Source: Citrobacter sp. JGM124 (GTDB taxonomy: Bacteria > Pseudomonadota > Gammaproteobacteria > Enterobacterales > Enterobacteriaceae). From it: a stretch of 64,000 bases of DNA. Where the stretch lies: the NCBI RefSeq assembly GCF_018257795.1, contig NZ_JAERJD010000007.1, positions 62,001 to 126,000 on the forward strand, in the 5' to 3' direction. Made by a program: the position numbers and the translations under genes. Below the pieces are notes generated by a model. It ran no database searches. It was not told the DNA's origin and worked only from the letters and a program-made list of their open reading frames with translations. The stretch's first letter is position 1. Each line of letters begins with the position of its first letter. This document shows positions 30,861 to 39,918 of the stretch, piece after piece.

Positions 30861-31454
30861 TCATCCCTTCAGGCACGGGCTGAAGGTTTCAATTGTTGAT
30901 TCGAATTTGTAAGTCGGCAGAAGCGCCGAAGGGGTATAATTCGGGCTGCGCGGATCGTAGGGCGAAAATGCGTTATCGCTCCACCCCAGTAACACCTTAT
31001 CTCCCGGTAAAAAGTAAACGTGCAGATCGTCCTCACCCCGCTTGCGCTCTGGCAGTGGCATCACCACCCGCCGCTGCTCCGGCCGCATCCCTGAATCATA
31101 CTGTGGCCCGGTAACATCCAGCGTCCAGATCACCTCGGCGGTTTTCCCGCGGACACTGCCGCAGCAAGTTGTGGCACCGCCACTTTCATTCGTATATTTA
31201 TTATTCGGATCATGAGCGCTAGCATTCCCCCCAGCAACACCGTTCACGCTGAATTCCAGAATAGGCCGGTCTATTTTACTGTGAATAATCAGCGTCACGC
31301 CGCCCGCCGGCGGGGCACAGAACATCACCCACACTATCCACCCGAGCAGAAAAACCACCGGCAGCGATATCAGCCCCCAGAGCCACACTTTTCGCCGGGC
31401 ATAAAACCGGGTGAAAGCCATATCCATCTGCTCCAGTCGTTTAAAAAAATTCAT
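30861..31454 (-). CDS. Membrane-anchored DUF3304-like protein, copy 4, putative immunity
   Basis: A 197-residue paralogue with the same N-terminal anchor. The first variable segment is of the GGNASAHDPNNKYTNESGG type and the second of the DVTGPQYDSGMRPEQRR type, a combination not found in the other copies. It has CAPPAGG where the others have WAPPMGG. The usual stop after the RLE end has been lost, so the protein reads about 13 residues into the spacer (ending TFSPCLKG). An immunity role is inferred from the array's position. Confidence 0.7.
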   Translation of the reverse strand: MNFFKRLEQMDMAFTRFYARRKVWLWGLISLPVVFLLGWIVWVMFCAPPAGGVTLIIHSKIDRPILEFSVNGVAGGNASAHDPNNKYTNESGGATTCCGSVRGKTAEVIWTLDVTGPQYDSGMRPEQRRVVMPLPERKRGEDDLHVYFLPGDKVLLGWSDNAFSPYDPRSPNYTPSALLPTYKFESTIETFSPCLKG

Positions 31455-31503
31455 GATTTATCCTTTATCATCCCTTCAGGCACGGGCTGAACCTTTCAAT
31501 TGT

Positions 31504-32058
31504 TTATTCGAGCCTGTGGGCCGGCAGAAGTGGCGAAGGGGTATAATTCGGGCTGCGCGGGTCGTAGGGCGAGAATGCGTTATCACTCCATCCCAGTAAC
31601 ACCTTATCTCCCGGTAAAAAATGGACGTGCAGATCGTTTTCGCCCCGCTTGCGTTCTGGCAGTGGCATAATGACCTTATGAACCTCTTGTCGTAGTCCGG
31701 CGTTATACTGCGCTCTGGTATAAGTCACAGTCCAGATCACCTCGGCGGTCTTTCCGCGGACACTGCCGCAGCAGGTTGTATTACGGCCAACCCCGGAAGA
31801 TGGATTACTGGGGTTGTACGCCCCCGTATTTGGTCCGGCCATCCCATTAACGCTGAAGCCCAGAATGGGCCGTTCAATTTTGCTATGAGCGACAAGAGTC
31901 ACGCCGCCCATCGGCGGGGCCCAGAACATCACCCACACTATCCACCCGAGCAGAAAAACCACCGGCAGCGATATCAGCCCCCAGAGCCATACTTTTCGCC
32001 TGGCATAAAACCGGGTGAAAGCCATATCCATCTGCTCCAGTCGTTTAAAAAAATTCAT
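31504..32058 (-). CDS. Membrane-anchored DUF3304-like protein, copy 3, putative immunity
   Basis: A 184-residue paralogue with the common anchor and CC motif (RNTTCCGSVRGK). It combines the first-segment allele GPNTGAYNPSNPSSGVG with the second-segment allele TYTRAQYNAGLRQEVHK. The C-terminal half (GDKVLLGWSDNAFSPYDPRS) is shared with the others. The predicted topology is one inner-membrane helix with the domain in the periplasm, where a Tle1-type lipase acts. Confidence 0.7.
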   Translation of the reverse strand: MNFFKRLEQMDMAFTRFYARRKVWLWGLISLPVVFLLGWIVWVMFWAPPMGGVTLVAHSKIERPILGFSVNGMAGPNTGAYNPSNPSSGVGRNTTCCGSVRGKTAEVIWTVTYTRAQYNAGLRQEVHKVIMPLPERKRGENDLHVHFLPGDKVLLGWSDNAFSPYDPRSPNYTPSPLLPAHRLE

Positions 32059-32107
32059 GATTTATCCTTCATCATCCCTTCAGGCACGGGCTGAAGGTTT
32101 CAATTGT

Positions 32108-32662
32108 TTATTCAAGTCTGTGAGCCGGCAGAAGTGCTGAAGGGGTATAGTTCGGGCTGCGCGGATCGTAGGGCGAGAACGCGTTATCGCTCCACCCCAG
32201 CAGCACCTTATCTCCCGGCAAAAAATGGACGTGCAGGTCGTTTTCGCCCCGCTTACGCTCTGGCAGTGGCATAATGACCTTATGGACCTCTTGTCGTAAT
32301 CCGGCGTTATACTGCGCTCTGGTATAAGTAACGGTCCAGATCACCTCGGCGGTCTTTCCGCGGACACTGCCGCAGCAGGTGGTTTTACCATTCTCACCCG
32401 CATACTTATTACCGGGGTCAAAAGCCCCGGCATTCCCCCCAGCCATGCCGTTCACGCTGAACTCCAGAATGGGCCGGTCTATTTTGCTGTGAATAATCAG
32501 CGTCACACCGCCCATCGGCGGAGCCCAGAACATCACCCACACTATCCACCCGAGCAGAAACACTACCGGCAGCGATATCAGCCCCCAGAGCCATACTTTT
32601 CGCCGGGCATAAAACCGGGTGAAAGCCATATCCATCTGCTCCAGTCGTTTAAAAAAATTCAT
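32108..32662 (-). CDS. Membrane-anchored DUF3304-like protein, copy 2, putative immunity
   Basis: A 184-residue paralogue. The first variable segment is the GGNAGAFDPGNKYAGENGK allele and the second is TYTRAQYNAGLRQEVHK. The CC motif is preceded by a shorter stretch (GKTTCCGSV). N-terminus and C-terminal half are nearly identical to the other copies. Confidence 0.7.
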   Translation of the reverse strand: MNFFKRLEQMDMAFTRFYARRKVWLWGLISLPVVFLLGWIVWVMFWAPPMGGVTLIIHSKIDRPILEFSVNGMAGGNAGAFDPGNKYAGENGKTTCCGSVRGKTAEVIWTVTYTRAQYNAGLRQEVHKVIMPLPERKRGENDLHVHFLPGDKVLLGWSDNAFSPYDPRSPNYTPSALLPAHRLE

Positions 32663-32711
32663 GATTTATCCTTTATCATCCCTTCAGGCACGGGCTGAAG
32701 GTTTCAATTGT

Positions 32712-33266
32712 TTATTCAAGTCTGTGAGCCGGCAGAAGTGCTGAAGGGGTATAATTCGGGCTGCGCGGATCGTAGGGCGAGAACGCGTTATCACTCCACC
32801 CCAGTAACACCTTATCTCCCGGTAAAAAATGGACGTGCAGGTCATTCTCGCCCCGCTTGCGCTCAGGCAATGGCATCACTACCCGCCGCTGCTCCGGCCG
32901 CATCCCTGAATCATACTGTGGCCCGGTAACATCCAGCGTCCAGATCACCTCGGCGGTCTTTCCGCGGACACTGCCACAGCAGGTTGTGTTACTACCAATA
33001 CCAGAGGATGGATTATTAGGGTTGTACACCCCCGTATTTGGCCCGGCCATGCCGTTCACGCTGAACTCCAGAATGGGCCGGTCAATTTTGCTATGAGCGA
33101 CAAGAGTCACGCCGCCCATCGGCGGGGCCCAGAACATCACCCACACTATCCACCCGAGCAGAAACACCACCGGCAGCGATATCAGCCCCCAGAGCCATGC
33201 TTTACGCCGGGCATAAAACCGGGTGAAAGCCACATCCATCTGTTCCAGTCGTTTAAAAAAATTCAT
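32712..33266 (-). CDS. Membrane-anchored DUF3304-like protein, copy 1, putative immunity
   Basis: A 184-residue paralogue and the first of the array, 78 bases after the DUF4123 adaptor gene. It carries the GPNTGVYNPNNPSSGIG allele and the DVTGPQYDSGMRPEQRR allele. The Shine-Dalgarno AAGGAT precedes the ATG, as in all copies. The membrane anchor and periplasmic CC-containing domain suggest protection of the envelope against a co-encoded or incoming lipase. Confidence 0.7.
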   Translation of the reverse strand: MNFFKRLEQMDVAFTRFYARRKAWLWGLISLPVVFLLGWIVWVMFWAPPMGGVTLVAHSKIDRPILEFSVNGMAGPNTGVYNPNNPSSGIGSNTTCCGSVRGKTAEVIWTLDVTGPQYDSGMRPEQRRVVMPLPERKRGENDLHVHFLPGDKVLLGWSDNAFSPYDPRSPNYTPSALLPAHRLE

Positions 33267-33344
33267 GATTTATCCTTCATCATCCCTTCAGGCACGGGCT
33301 GAACCTTTCAATTGTTTATTCGAGCCTGTGAGCCGGTATTCTCC

Positions 33345-34172
33345 TTAATCATCCGTTATCTGGCCCCTGGACAGCCTGTTTGCCAAAGAAGGGACGTCCT
33401 TAAATGCTTCCTCTAATGAACCGCCTGCAGCCAGGGATGCCAACAGGGCCTTCCCACCATTGAGGTAACAAAGTGCATACAGCTTGCTGTCTGCACCCTC
33501 GGTTATCCCGGCATGTTTGGCTTTTCTGAGCGCTTTAATCACCATGTCACGCTGAACGCAGGGGGAGAAGTGCTGGCTTGATGGCATCGTCTGCCATTGA
33601 GCCAGCACGCTGCTGATTTCTGGTTTATCCGCTATCTTCTGCCATGTTGCTTCATTCAGACGGATAACAGGATTAGCAGGAAGTCGGGATGTGGAGTCAG
33701 AAAGGGGGATTGGTTCCCATTTATCGTTGCCGGGTATCCACCACTGTGCAATATCCCGGAATAAAAAGGCGTGCCAGTCACTCTCTGAGGATAAGGCCAG
33801 CACATTAAGAACATGTGGCGCATAAAAACGTACCAATGAAGTATGATTGTCTGGCCCCACAAGGGTACAGCCTCTGGAAAGTTGGATCGCGACAGAAGAA
33901 AGATGCCGGTGAGCAACAATAATACCCACTACCCCTGCAAGAACCTCCAGATGGCCGGATAACTGAGCTTGATTTTTTACCTCCAGTAGCCAGGGGCCGT
34001 ACTCCTGAAATTCTGCCAGCTGTGGATGGAGATACAATGAATGCATACAGGGTGCATGTTGTGAATGAAATATCCGAAAATCCTCCAGTGGCTGCGCCCC
34101 GGACTCAAATACCAGATAAGTATATGTTTCTTTATTATTGAACAGTGTCTGTTGTAACACGCTGATATCCAT
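33345..34172 (-). CDS. DUF4123 T6SS effector adaptor (TEC/Tap type)
   Basis: A 275-residue DUF4123 protein. These chaperone/adaptors load a specific effector onto the VgrG tip. Typical features are the N-terminal YLVFESGAQP-like strand and the GPWLLEVKN block, with the long C-terminal helical part. The start ATG at 34172 overlaps the vgrG2 stop (TGATG) and has GGGAG before it. The position between vgrG2 and the lipase cargo supports an adaptor role for that lipase. Confidence 0.82.
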   Translation of the reverse strand: MDISVLQQTLFNNKETYTYLVFESGAQPLEDFRIFHSQHAPCMHSLYLHPQLAEFQEYGPWLLEVKNQAQLSGHLEVLAGVVGIIVAHRHLSSVAIQLSRGCTLVGPDNHTSLVRFYAPHVLNVLALSSESDWHAFLFRDIAQWWIPGNDKWEPIPLSDSTSRLPANPVIRLNEATWQKIADKPEISSVLAQWQTMPSSQHFSPCVQRDMVIKALRKAKHAGITEGADSKLYALCYLNGGKALLASLAAGGSLEEAFKDVPSLANRLSRGQITDD

Positions 34173-36505
34173 CACTGGGCTCCCATAACAATGGCGCTGT
34201 TTGATTTAATGGCGTTCAGCAGGCACGGGATACAAATATCGTCCGTTATGGTGGGATACCGGATTGGAATATTCAGCGGCAAACTCGCCGCACCCGCCGC
34301 CATCGTCCGCTTCACGTTACGCCGATACGACGCTGTCGTGCCATACTCGACCTTCCCGGCCTCCAGGCGCAGATAGCTCCCGCCCCCCATCAGCGTGATA
34401 CGTTTTTTTCCGGTAAAGGCGATATCACTCGCCGAACTCAGCGTCAGCATCTTCTGTGCAAACAATCGCAGGCTGGCGTTCTGCGCCTGGATATCGACCG
34501 GCCCCTCTGCGGATTTCAGACTCAACTGGCCACTGCGGGCGAAGAGCCCCAGCCGTTCTCCGGCAAGGGCGGCCAGATTCCCCATAGCCCCGATGCTGAT
34601 ATCGCCCCCGGCATTCATCGCCAGGTTGCTGCCTGCTGTCAGCTGCATATCCTCACCACTGGTCAGGACCATGCCTTCCGGGGCCGAGAACAGCACGGCC
34701 TGGTTAAGCGGTTTCAACCGTTGCTCAAACATCTGTATCTGGCTGTCCACATCGCCCTTCAGCGCCTGTGCTCTTTCTGCCGCTATTTCCAGCTGTTGCA
34801 GTTGCTGGTTCAGCCTGTCGATTTCCTTCAATGCGGCATCCCTGTCAAGTGCCTCCCCCCGGGATTTAGCCTGGGCATCTGCGCTGACGAACAACCCCTT
34901 CCCGGCCCTCAGGGTTCCCCACTCGTCGGTGCGCAGCTCAGTACCCTGGCCACGACGTTGCCCCTGGCTGTCTACCAGGTGCCCGCTGTTAAGCTGTGTC
35001 CGGCCGTATTCCGTGGCAAGTTTGATGTGCTCCTCACCGCGCTGGTCTTCCATTCTCAGCTTGGTGTTCGCCGGTGTGCGCAGAATGTTCCGGGTGTGAT
35101 TGTCACGGTTCACCAGATCCGGATGTGCGGCGTCGTGCAGCGCACAGGCGATGTACGGCAGGTCAATATCCCCCCGGCTGTAGGCAATCGCCACTTCTGT
35201 CCCGTCGATGAGCGGCGTATGCCAGCCCAGTGTCTCACCGGCGGTCGGCTTCGCCATCCGCAACCACAGGTAGTCGTAACCGGGTTCTGTTCCGTCCCGG
35301 TCGAAGTCCAGCCTCACCCGGTAGCGCCCCTGTTCGTCCAGGTGAGCATAAATAGTATTTTTTTCACGGCTTTCTATCCGGGCAGGAAGCGTGCCCGGGA
35401 TGACCGGGCGCGGGACTTCTACCGGGCGGAAGCAGTAACGTTCGGTGTAAGGCATTCCCCAGACCGACACATGCAGACGGGAATCACGGCCCCCCCGGAA
35501 GGTGGCCAGGGTGAGGATGACACCGTCTTTCAGGGCGGCAATGACATTGCCCTGCGGCTCCAGCACCTGCCCGGGTGTCAGGTGTGCAGCATTGCTGAAC
35601 AGGTGAATACGGGCCGTCCTGCTGAGCTCCCGCTCGTGGTGAAGCCGGGCGTAGAACGCGCCTGACTCAGTTTCCGGTTCAGGGCTGGTGTCATCCCCCG
35701 CCTCACGGTAAGCCATGACATGGTGGTAATGCTCCCCGGAGGTGACCGCATCATTACGCACGCTGACCGTGGCATCCATCGGCGCACTGGCAGTCCGGTA
35801 ATTGTAGTCTTGTGTGGTGACGGTGCCGGTGGCAATACTGTGCCAGGCCCGCACATCCCAGACCGACTCTGCCGCCCCGTCAAACAGACCCGATGGCTCG
35901 CTGTAGGGCAACCGTACATCAAACTGGTAGTTAAGCTGGCTGTCGCCCAGCAGGTAAGTATCCAGGCCACGAACGTCGTCCATTTCCGTGCGCCAGTAAA
36001 TGCCCACCTCAGACAGAATACGCTGGATGAACTGCAAGTCGCTCTCCTGCCACTGGGTGATAATTTCACGTGGCGGGTAACGGTGCGTCAGTCTGAATTC
36101 AAAATCGGGTCCTTCCAGCCCGTGTTTACGCAGTACCTGTTCCACGACCTCCGGGACGGACTGGTTCTGGTATACCGCGCACTGCCGGGTGTGTCCCAAC
36201 AGCGCCAGGCGTGAACTGAGCGTAAGCCGGTAGTGGGACTGATCCTTTGATGTGGACAGCCATTCCAGGTGGGTCACCCTGCCGTGAACCGTCTTGCCGC
36301 CACGCATCCGGAAGGAGGCATATTTCATCAGCACCTGTTCCGGGGAAATGTTCGCCTGTTGGGAAGTGAACTCGATGTCCCACCGGAATGGCTCGCTCAG
36401 AGCTTCTCTGCCGTAGAAGCGCAGGATATCCGGCTTCACGGTGCTGTCATTGATATCCAGAAAGTATCGGCTCTGTCCGTCAAAAAGTGTTAACCAGTTA
36501 TCCAT
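34172..36505 (-). CDS. vgrG: T6SS spike protein VgrG (second copy)
   Basis: A 777-residue TssI. It has an N-terminal gp27-like domain (FDGQSRYFLDIND...), a gp5 OB-fold region (GTEVAIAYSRGDIDLPYIACALHD) and a C-terminal gp5/DUF2345 beta-helix part (ALAGERLGLFARSGQLSLKSAEG). It forms the trimeric spike that sits on Hcp and carries PAAR or effectors. The ATG at 36505 is preferred over GTG at 36508 because AAGGAG lies 7 bases before it. It is similar to VgrG1 (54302-56659) but diverges at the C-terminal end. Confidence 0.93.
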   Translation of the reverse strand: MDNWLTLFDGQSRYFLDINDSTVKPDILRFYGREALSEPFRWDIEFTSQQANISPEQVLMKYASFRMRGGKTVHGRVTHLEWLSTSKDQSHYRLTLSSRLALLGHTRQCAVYQNQSVPEVVEQVLRKHGLEGPDFEFRLTHRYPPREIITQWQESDLQFIQRILSEVGIYWRTEMDDVRGLDTYLLGDSQLNYQFDVRLPYSEPSGLFDGAAESVWDVRAWHSIATGTVTTQDYNYRTASAPMDATVSVRNDAVTSGEHYHHVMAYREAGDDTSPEPETESGAFYARLHHERELSRTARIHLFSNAAHLTPGQVLEPQGNVIAALKDGVILTLATFRGGRDSRLHVSVWGMPYTERYCFRPVEVPRPVIPGTLPARIESREKNTIYAHLDEQGRYRVRLDFDRDGTEPGYDYLWLRMAKPTAGETLGWHTPLIDGTEVAIAYSRGDIDLPYIACALHDAAHPDLVNRDNHTRNILRTPANTKLRMEDQRGEEHIKLATEYGRTQLNSGHLVDSQGQRRGQGTELRTDEWGTLRAGKGLFVSADAQAKSRGEALDRDAALKEIDRLNQQLQQLEIAAERAQALKGDVDSQIQMFEQRLKPLNQAVLFSAPEGMVLTSGEDMQLTAGSNLAMNAGGDISIGAMGNLAALAGERLGLFARSGQLSLKSAEGPVDIQAQNASLRLFAQKMLTLSSASDIAFTGKKRITLMGGGSYLRLEAGKVEYGTTASYRRNVKRTMAAGAASLPLNIPIRYPTITDDICIPCLLNAIKSNSAIVMGAQ

Positions 36506-36509
36506 CACG

Positions 36510-37034
36510 TTACTCCTTCAGCGGCACAAGGCTGAGCCAGCCATCACCCAGTTCAATCGTGCGGGGTTTTTCCGGGTCGAGGTCGTCACGGGTCAGCACC
36601 AGACGCCAGCGGTTTTCTTTTTGATCCGGGCGGTTAAACAGCCCCACCACCGCCACGAACTGAGCATCTTCATCCATAGGCATATTGAGCGTCACGCTTC
36701 CCCCGGGCATCACCAACAGTGATTTTGATGCCAGTACGTCGTCCTTAAGTACCGTATCGGCATGACGCAGCAGGGTCTGGTAATCGGCAGCATCAACCGC
36801 TTTACGATCCCGGAGTTGATAGACCCGCACCATGATCGCCAGCGGCGTCTGTGCACCATCAGTGTTCAGAGCTGTGCGCGGGGTAAAATCCAGATGCAGG
36901 GTTTTAATTTTCTTGTAGAAGAGGGATTTGGTAATACTGACCGTCCCGTCCGCGACCGTCTGCGTCAGACCGCAGCCGGCGAGCAGGCTACAGGCAATAA
37001 GCGTCAGCGCCCACCAGCGGATTACTGTTACCAT
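36510..37034 (-). CDS. tssJ: T6SS outer-membrane lipoprotein TssJ
   Basis: A 174-residue lipoprotein with a signal peptide and lipobox (SLLAGCGLTQT), so lipidation at about Cys21. The mature part has the TssJ transthyretin-like fold pattern (TPLAIMVRVYQLRDRKAVDAADY) and anchors TssM to the outer membrane. It lies between tssG and vgrG2 with short spacing on both sides. It appears intact. Confidence 0.93.
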   Translation of the reverse strand: MVTVIRWWALTLIACSLLAGCGLTQTVADGTVSITKSLFYKKIKTLHLDFTPRTALNTDGAQTPLAIMVRVYQLRDRKAVDAADYQTLLRHADTVLKDDVLASKSLLVMPGGSVTLNMPMDEDAQFVAVVGLFNRPDQKENRWRLVLTRDDLDPEKPRTIELGDGWLSLVPLKE

Positions 37035-37069
37035 TCAAAAGTTCCTTTATTGAGAGTGGGAGAGCGTGG

Positions 37070-38152
37070 TTATTCAAAACGGTAATGCCCGTCTTCAGCG
37101 GGGGGTAATGCAGAATATTGCAATCCTTCGTAGCAGCCCAGACTGATGGTCAGGCTCTCCCGGTTATTGCTGAAACGTTCTGCTTTCAGACCCAGTAAAC
37201 CGGTGCGGCCCAGTTGTATACGCCGTCCTTTCCCAAGACGAGGCTCTGGTAAAAAACGTACGGGGACAGTAAGGCGCAGTCGGGCGTCACTACGGTAGCC
37301 GAGATAGACACGCAGCAGAGCCCGCAAATCGGTATGGTGGGCACCACCGGGTAACCAGCCTTCGGCCTCGTCCGAATCCTCCGTCGTCAGTGTCACCAGT
37401 ACCCGGCTACATGCTTCTTTTGCCGTTTTGCCAAGTGTGGCCCGCTGTGAAAGACGAACGCGGTTTTCGGCACCCAGTCCACCAGGGTTATCGATATGTA
37501 CCCTGACCAGATCCGGTTCAGTGATAACAGCCTGGGTATGCGGTGCCAGCAGGCTTACCAGTGCCCGGATGCCTTCGGCATTGCGGGTGGGCAACCGCAT
37601 GGTGCCCAACAAGGCCAGGAAACGGGAAACCGGCGTTGCCACCTGTTCAGCCGTGCCAGGTATACCGAGTCCGACCAGCCCTAGCAGACACTGGGATGTG
37701 TTATCTCTGCCACCCGCCTCGAAAGTGGCCGGATAGGCGTATTTTCGCCAGATGCGGTAATACTGCGTGGTGATACGATGACTGAAAATATCCAGAAATG
37801 AGGTGATCGCCTCATGCCCTTCTCGGTGCTGCGCAATATCATCCAGGTAGGATGTTGGTAGCGGAGAATCTACGCCATACATTCCCAGAAAGGTGGTACG
37901 AACCGTTGGGGGCTGTGCCGGATGGTCTTCATCGATTTCAACCGCTTTCAGGGTGCTGACCGGGAACCCCATACCCGGCCAGGGCCTGAATCGTACCGGA
38001 TCGTTACCCGGGTGACTGGTTGCGCCCAGTTTCGGCGCGTCCGGGTTGTCCTGCTCCAGCAACTGGCAGAAACGATAAAAATTGGCCCGCCAGATATCTT
38101 TGTTAAGGGCTAAGGTCAGCCCGGCACGTGCTGGCTGTGATTCTCGCGCCAT
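37070..38152 (-). CDS. tssG: T6SS baseplate protein TssG
   Basis: A 360-residue TssG (VasB/ImpH family). N-terminal helices (IWRANFYRFCQLLEQ) and the conserved FLGMYGVDSPLPTSYLDD and FLDIFSHRITTQYYRIWRKY segments are visible. With TssE, TssF and TssK it forms the wedge of the baseplate. Its start lies inside the end of tssF (37-base overlap). It appears intact. Confidence 0.94.
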   Translation of the reverse strand: MARESQPARAGLTLALNKDIWRANFYRFCQLLEQDNPDAPKLGATSHPGNDPVRFRPWPGMGFPVSTLKAVEIDEDHPAQPPTVRTTFLGMYGVDSPLPTSYLDDIAQHREGHEAITSFLDIFSHRITTQYYRIWRKYAYPATFEAGGRDNTSQCLLGLVGLGIPGTAEQVATPVSRFLALLGTMRLPTRNAEGIRALVSLLAPHTQAVITEPDLVRVHIDNPGGLGAENRVRLSQRATLGKTAKEACSRVLVTLTTEDSDEAEGWLPGGAHHTDLRALLRVYLGYRSDARLRLTVPVRFLPEPRLGKGRRIQLGRTGLLGLKAERFSNNRESLTISLGCYEGLQYSALPPAEDGHYRFE

Positions 38153-39885
38153 CTCAGTCGTTTCCCTGTTGGTTGCAGTACCAGTGTGAGCTGGTTAAAG
38201 AGGTGTATATCGGCATAAAGCGCGAAGAACCGGTGCAGCATCTCGCCGAAGAGATTCACATCGCCCTCACCGGCAAAATTGTCCACATTCAGCGTGACCT
38301 CTATGTCCACTCCCCGGAGCATAAAACCCTTCTCAAAACGGCGGATCAGGGTGTGCTTCACGGCCACTATCGCTTCAAGTCGACGGCGGTTCATTTCATC
38401 GTCAGTCCAGTCATAGAGCGCCAGTGTTCCCCGCAGAACTTCCGGATTGTCCATCATGCTGAGGAAATTTGAGCCCAGGTGACTCATCACCCGCCAGTGA
38501 AAACGGTCGTTTGCCGGGGGATACAGCGGCATCGTCGGTGCTGTGACGTTCAGCACTCTGACGGGCACCTTGTCGGTTTTGACTACCCTGTCCAGCAGCG
38601 TACTTTCCAGCGCTTTGCGCGGGAGCTGTCCATTCGTGCCAGTGATTCGCATCGAGAGGGACTCCGGTTTATCGGACAGCTGCTCCAGCTCGAACGAGCG
38701 CCCCCCGAGAATTAACCAGGTGTCATACAAACCAGCGGGGCCGCGCTTGACTCGAGTATGAAAATAACGCTCAGGGGCATCGTGGCGCATCATTCCGCCC
38801 CGGTGGCGAAAGCTGGTGAAGGGCACATAGGGATGCTTGCCATTTTTCACCGCACCATGAATATTATCGACGCTGTAAATCTCGGTATGACCATCCTGCA
38901 GACGCAACGGCCTGAGCAGGTATTCATTATCCAGCGGATTAAGCATCAGTGGATCGGCCTCCAGGGTAAAGAGATTGATAACCGGCGCACAATGCAGCCG
39001 AAAGTTTTCCGTCTCAAAAGGCAGATCAGATGACCATGTTTCACTGAGTACAATGTCGATTTCAAACCACGTACTGGCCGCAGTGAGCCCTATGGTGTCG
39101 AGGCCACGCAACGCAACAAACATAAACTTTGGGCGGAAGCTGAAATACTCCAGCAACAACTGGTAACCACTGAACGCCGTATCTGCTTTTTTCCACAGGC
39201 CGTCATGGTCATCAAAGCCCATGGGTTTACACCAGCCATCAAACTGATGACGTTCGGTGTGCGTCCCCGCATGGCGGGCATACATGGCATGTACACGACG
39301 GGTCATTGCCAGATGCAACGCTGAGTTAATCGGACTCTCTGCGTTGAGGTAAATGGCGACGTTGTCGATTCCGGCTTTACTCCAGTCCACTTTTTCGGGG
39401 CATTCAAAGCGTAGCCGGAGGGCGGAGCGGCCATCATTTTCTGTGTGCAGGCTTACGTCTGTAAGGTGCAGCGGCTGCAGCGTAACATCGCGAGTGCTCC
39501 GGTACTGACAGGCGGTTTTATGTGTCCCGACAGGACGTGACAGAACGGAGAAACCTTCAGCCAGTACTTCGGCCTGACGCAGACTACGCCAGTCAGGTGA
39601 GAACTCGACGATAGCCAGTGACGGAATAGTCCGCATATAGTGCGGCCATAACAGGCTTACCAGCCCTTCGGTCAGTTCGGGCAGGTCATCATCCAATTTT
39701 TCGCGCAGGCGCCCCATCAGGAAGGCAAAACCTTCAAACAGGCGTTCCACGTAAGGGTCGCGTGCACCAGGTTTATCCATGTTAAGCATTGCTGCCCGAT
39801 CCGGATGAGCCTGGGCAAACTCTTTACCCGCTTCACGCAGGTAGCGCATCTCTGCTTCGTAATAGCGCAGGGTTAAGTCATCCAT
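38116..39885 (-). CDS. tssF: T6SS baseplate protein TssF
   Basis: A 589-residue TssF (VasA/ImpG family) of normal length. The N-terminal RYYEAEMRYLREAGKEFAQAHP and DPYVERLFEGFAFLMGRLREKLDD are the family signatures. It binds TssG in the baseplate. In most clusters tssE is adjacent; here a DUF1311 protein precedes it instead. Confidence 0.95.
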   Translation of the reverse strand: MDDLTLRYYEAEMRYLREAGKEFAQAHPDRAAMLNMDKPGARDPYVERLFEGFAFLMGRLREKLDDDLPELTEGLVSLLWPHYMRTIPSLAIVEFSPDWRSLRQAEVLAEGFSVLSRPVGTHKTACQYRSTRDVTLQPLHLTDVSLHTENDGRSALRLRFECPEKVDWSKAGIDNVAIYLNAESPINSALHLAMTRRVHAMYARHAGTHTERHQFDGWCKPMGFDDHDGLWKKADTAFSGYQLLLEYFSFRPKFMFVALRGLDTIGLTAASTWFEIDIVLSETWSSDLPFETENFRLHCAPVINLFTLEADPLMLNPLDNEYLLRPLRLQDGHTEIYSVDNIHGAVKNGKHPYVPFTSFRHRGGMMRHDAPERYFHTRVKRGPAGLYDTWLILGGRSFELEQLSDKPESLSMRITGTNGQLPRKALESTLLDRVVKTDKVPVRVLNVTAPTMPLYPPANDRFHWRVMSHLGSNFLSMMDNPEVLRGTLALYDWTDDEMNRRRLEAIVAVKHTLIRRFEKGFMLRGVDIEVTLNVDNFAGEGDVNLFGEMLHRFFALYADIHLFNQLTLVLQPTGKRLRWRENHSQHVPG

Positions 39886-39918
39886 GTTGAAATGAATATC
39901 CTTCTAGATTAATGACCA

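Larger units (their letters stand above)
30299..33266 (-). repeat. Five-copy tandem gene array (about 604-bp unit)
   Basis: Five paralogous genes start at 33266, 32662, 32058, 31454 and 30847, so the spacing is 604, 604, 604 and 607 bases. Coding sequence and intergenic leader (including AGGATAAATC before each ATG) are both repeated almost identically, pointing to tandem duplication with later exchange between copies. Confidence 0.92.

Noticed and set aside
30299-33320. Regularly spaced repeats suggestive of a CRISPR or satellite array
   Set aside because: The repeat unit is about 604 bases and each holds a complete gene with start, stop and Shine-Dalgarno. It is a tandem gene family, not CRISPR.
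34721-35665. Long plus-strand frame (314 codons) opposite vgrG2
   Set aside because: It lies entirely antisense to the well-supported vgrG2, has no ribosome binding site and resembles no protein family.
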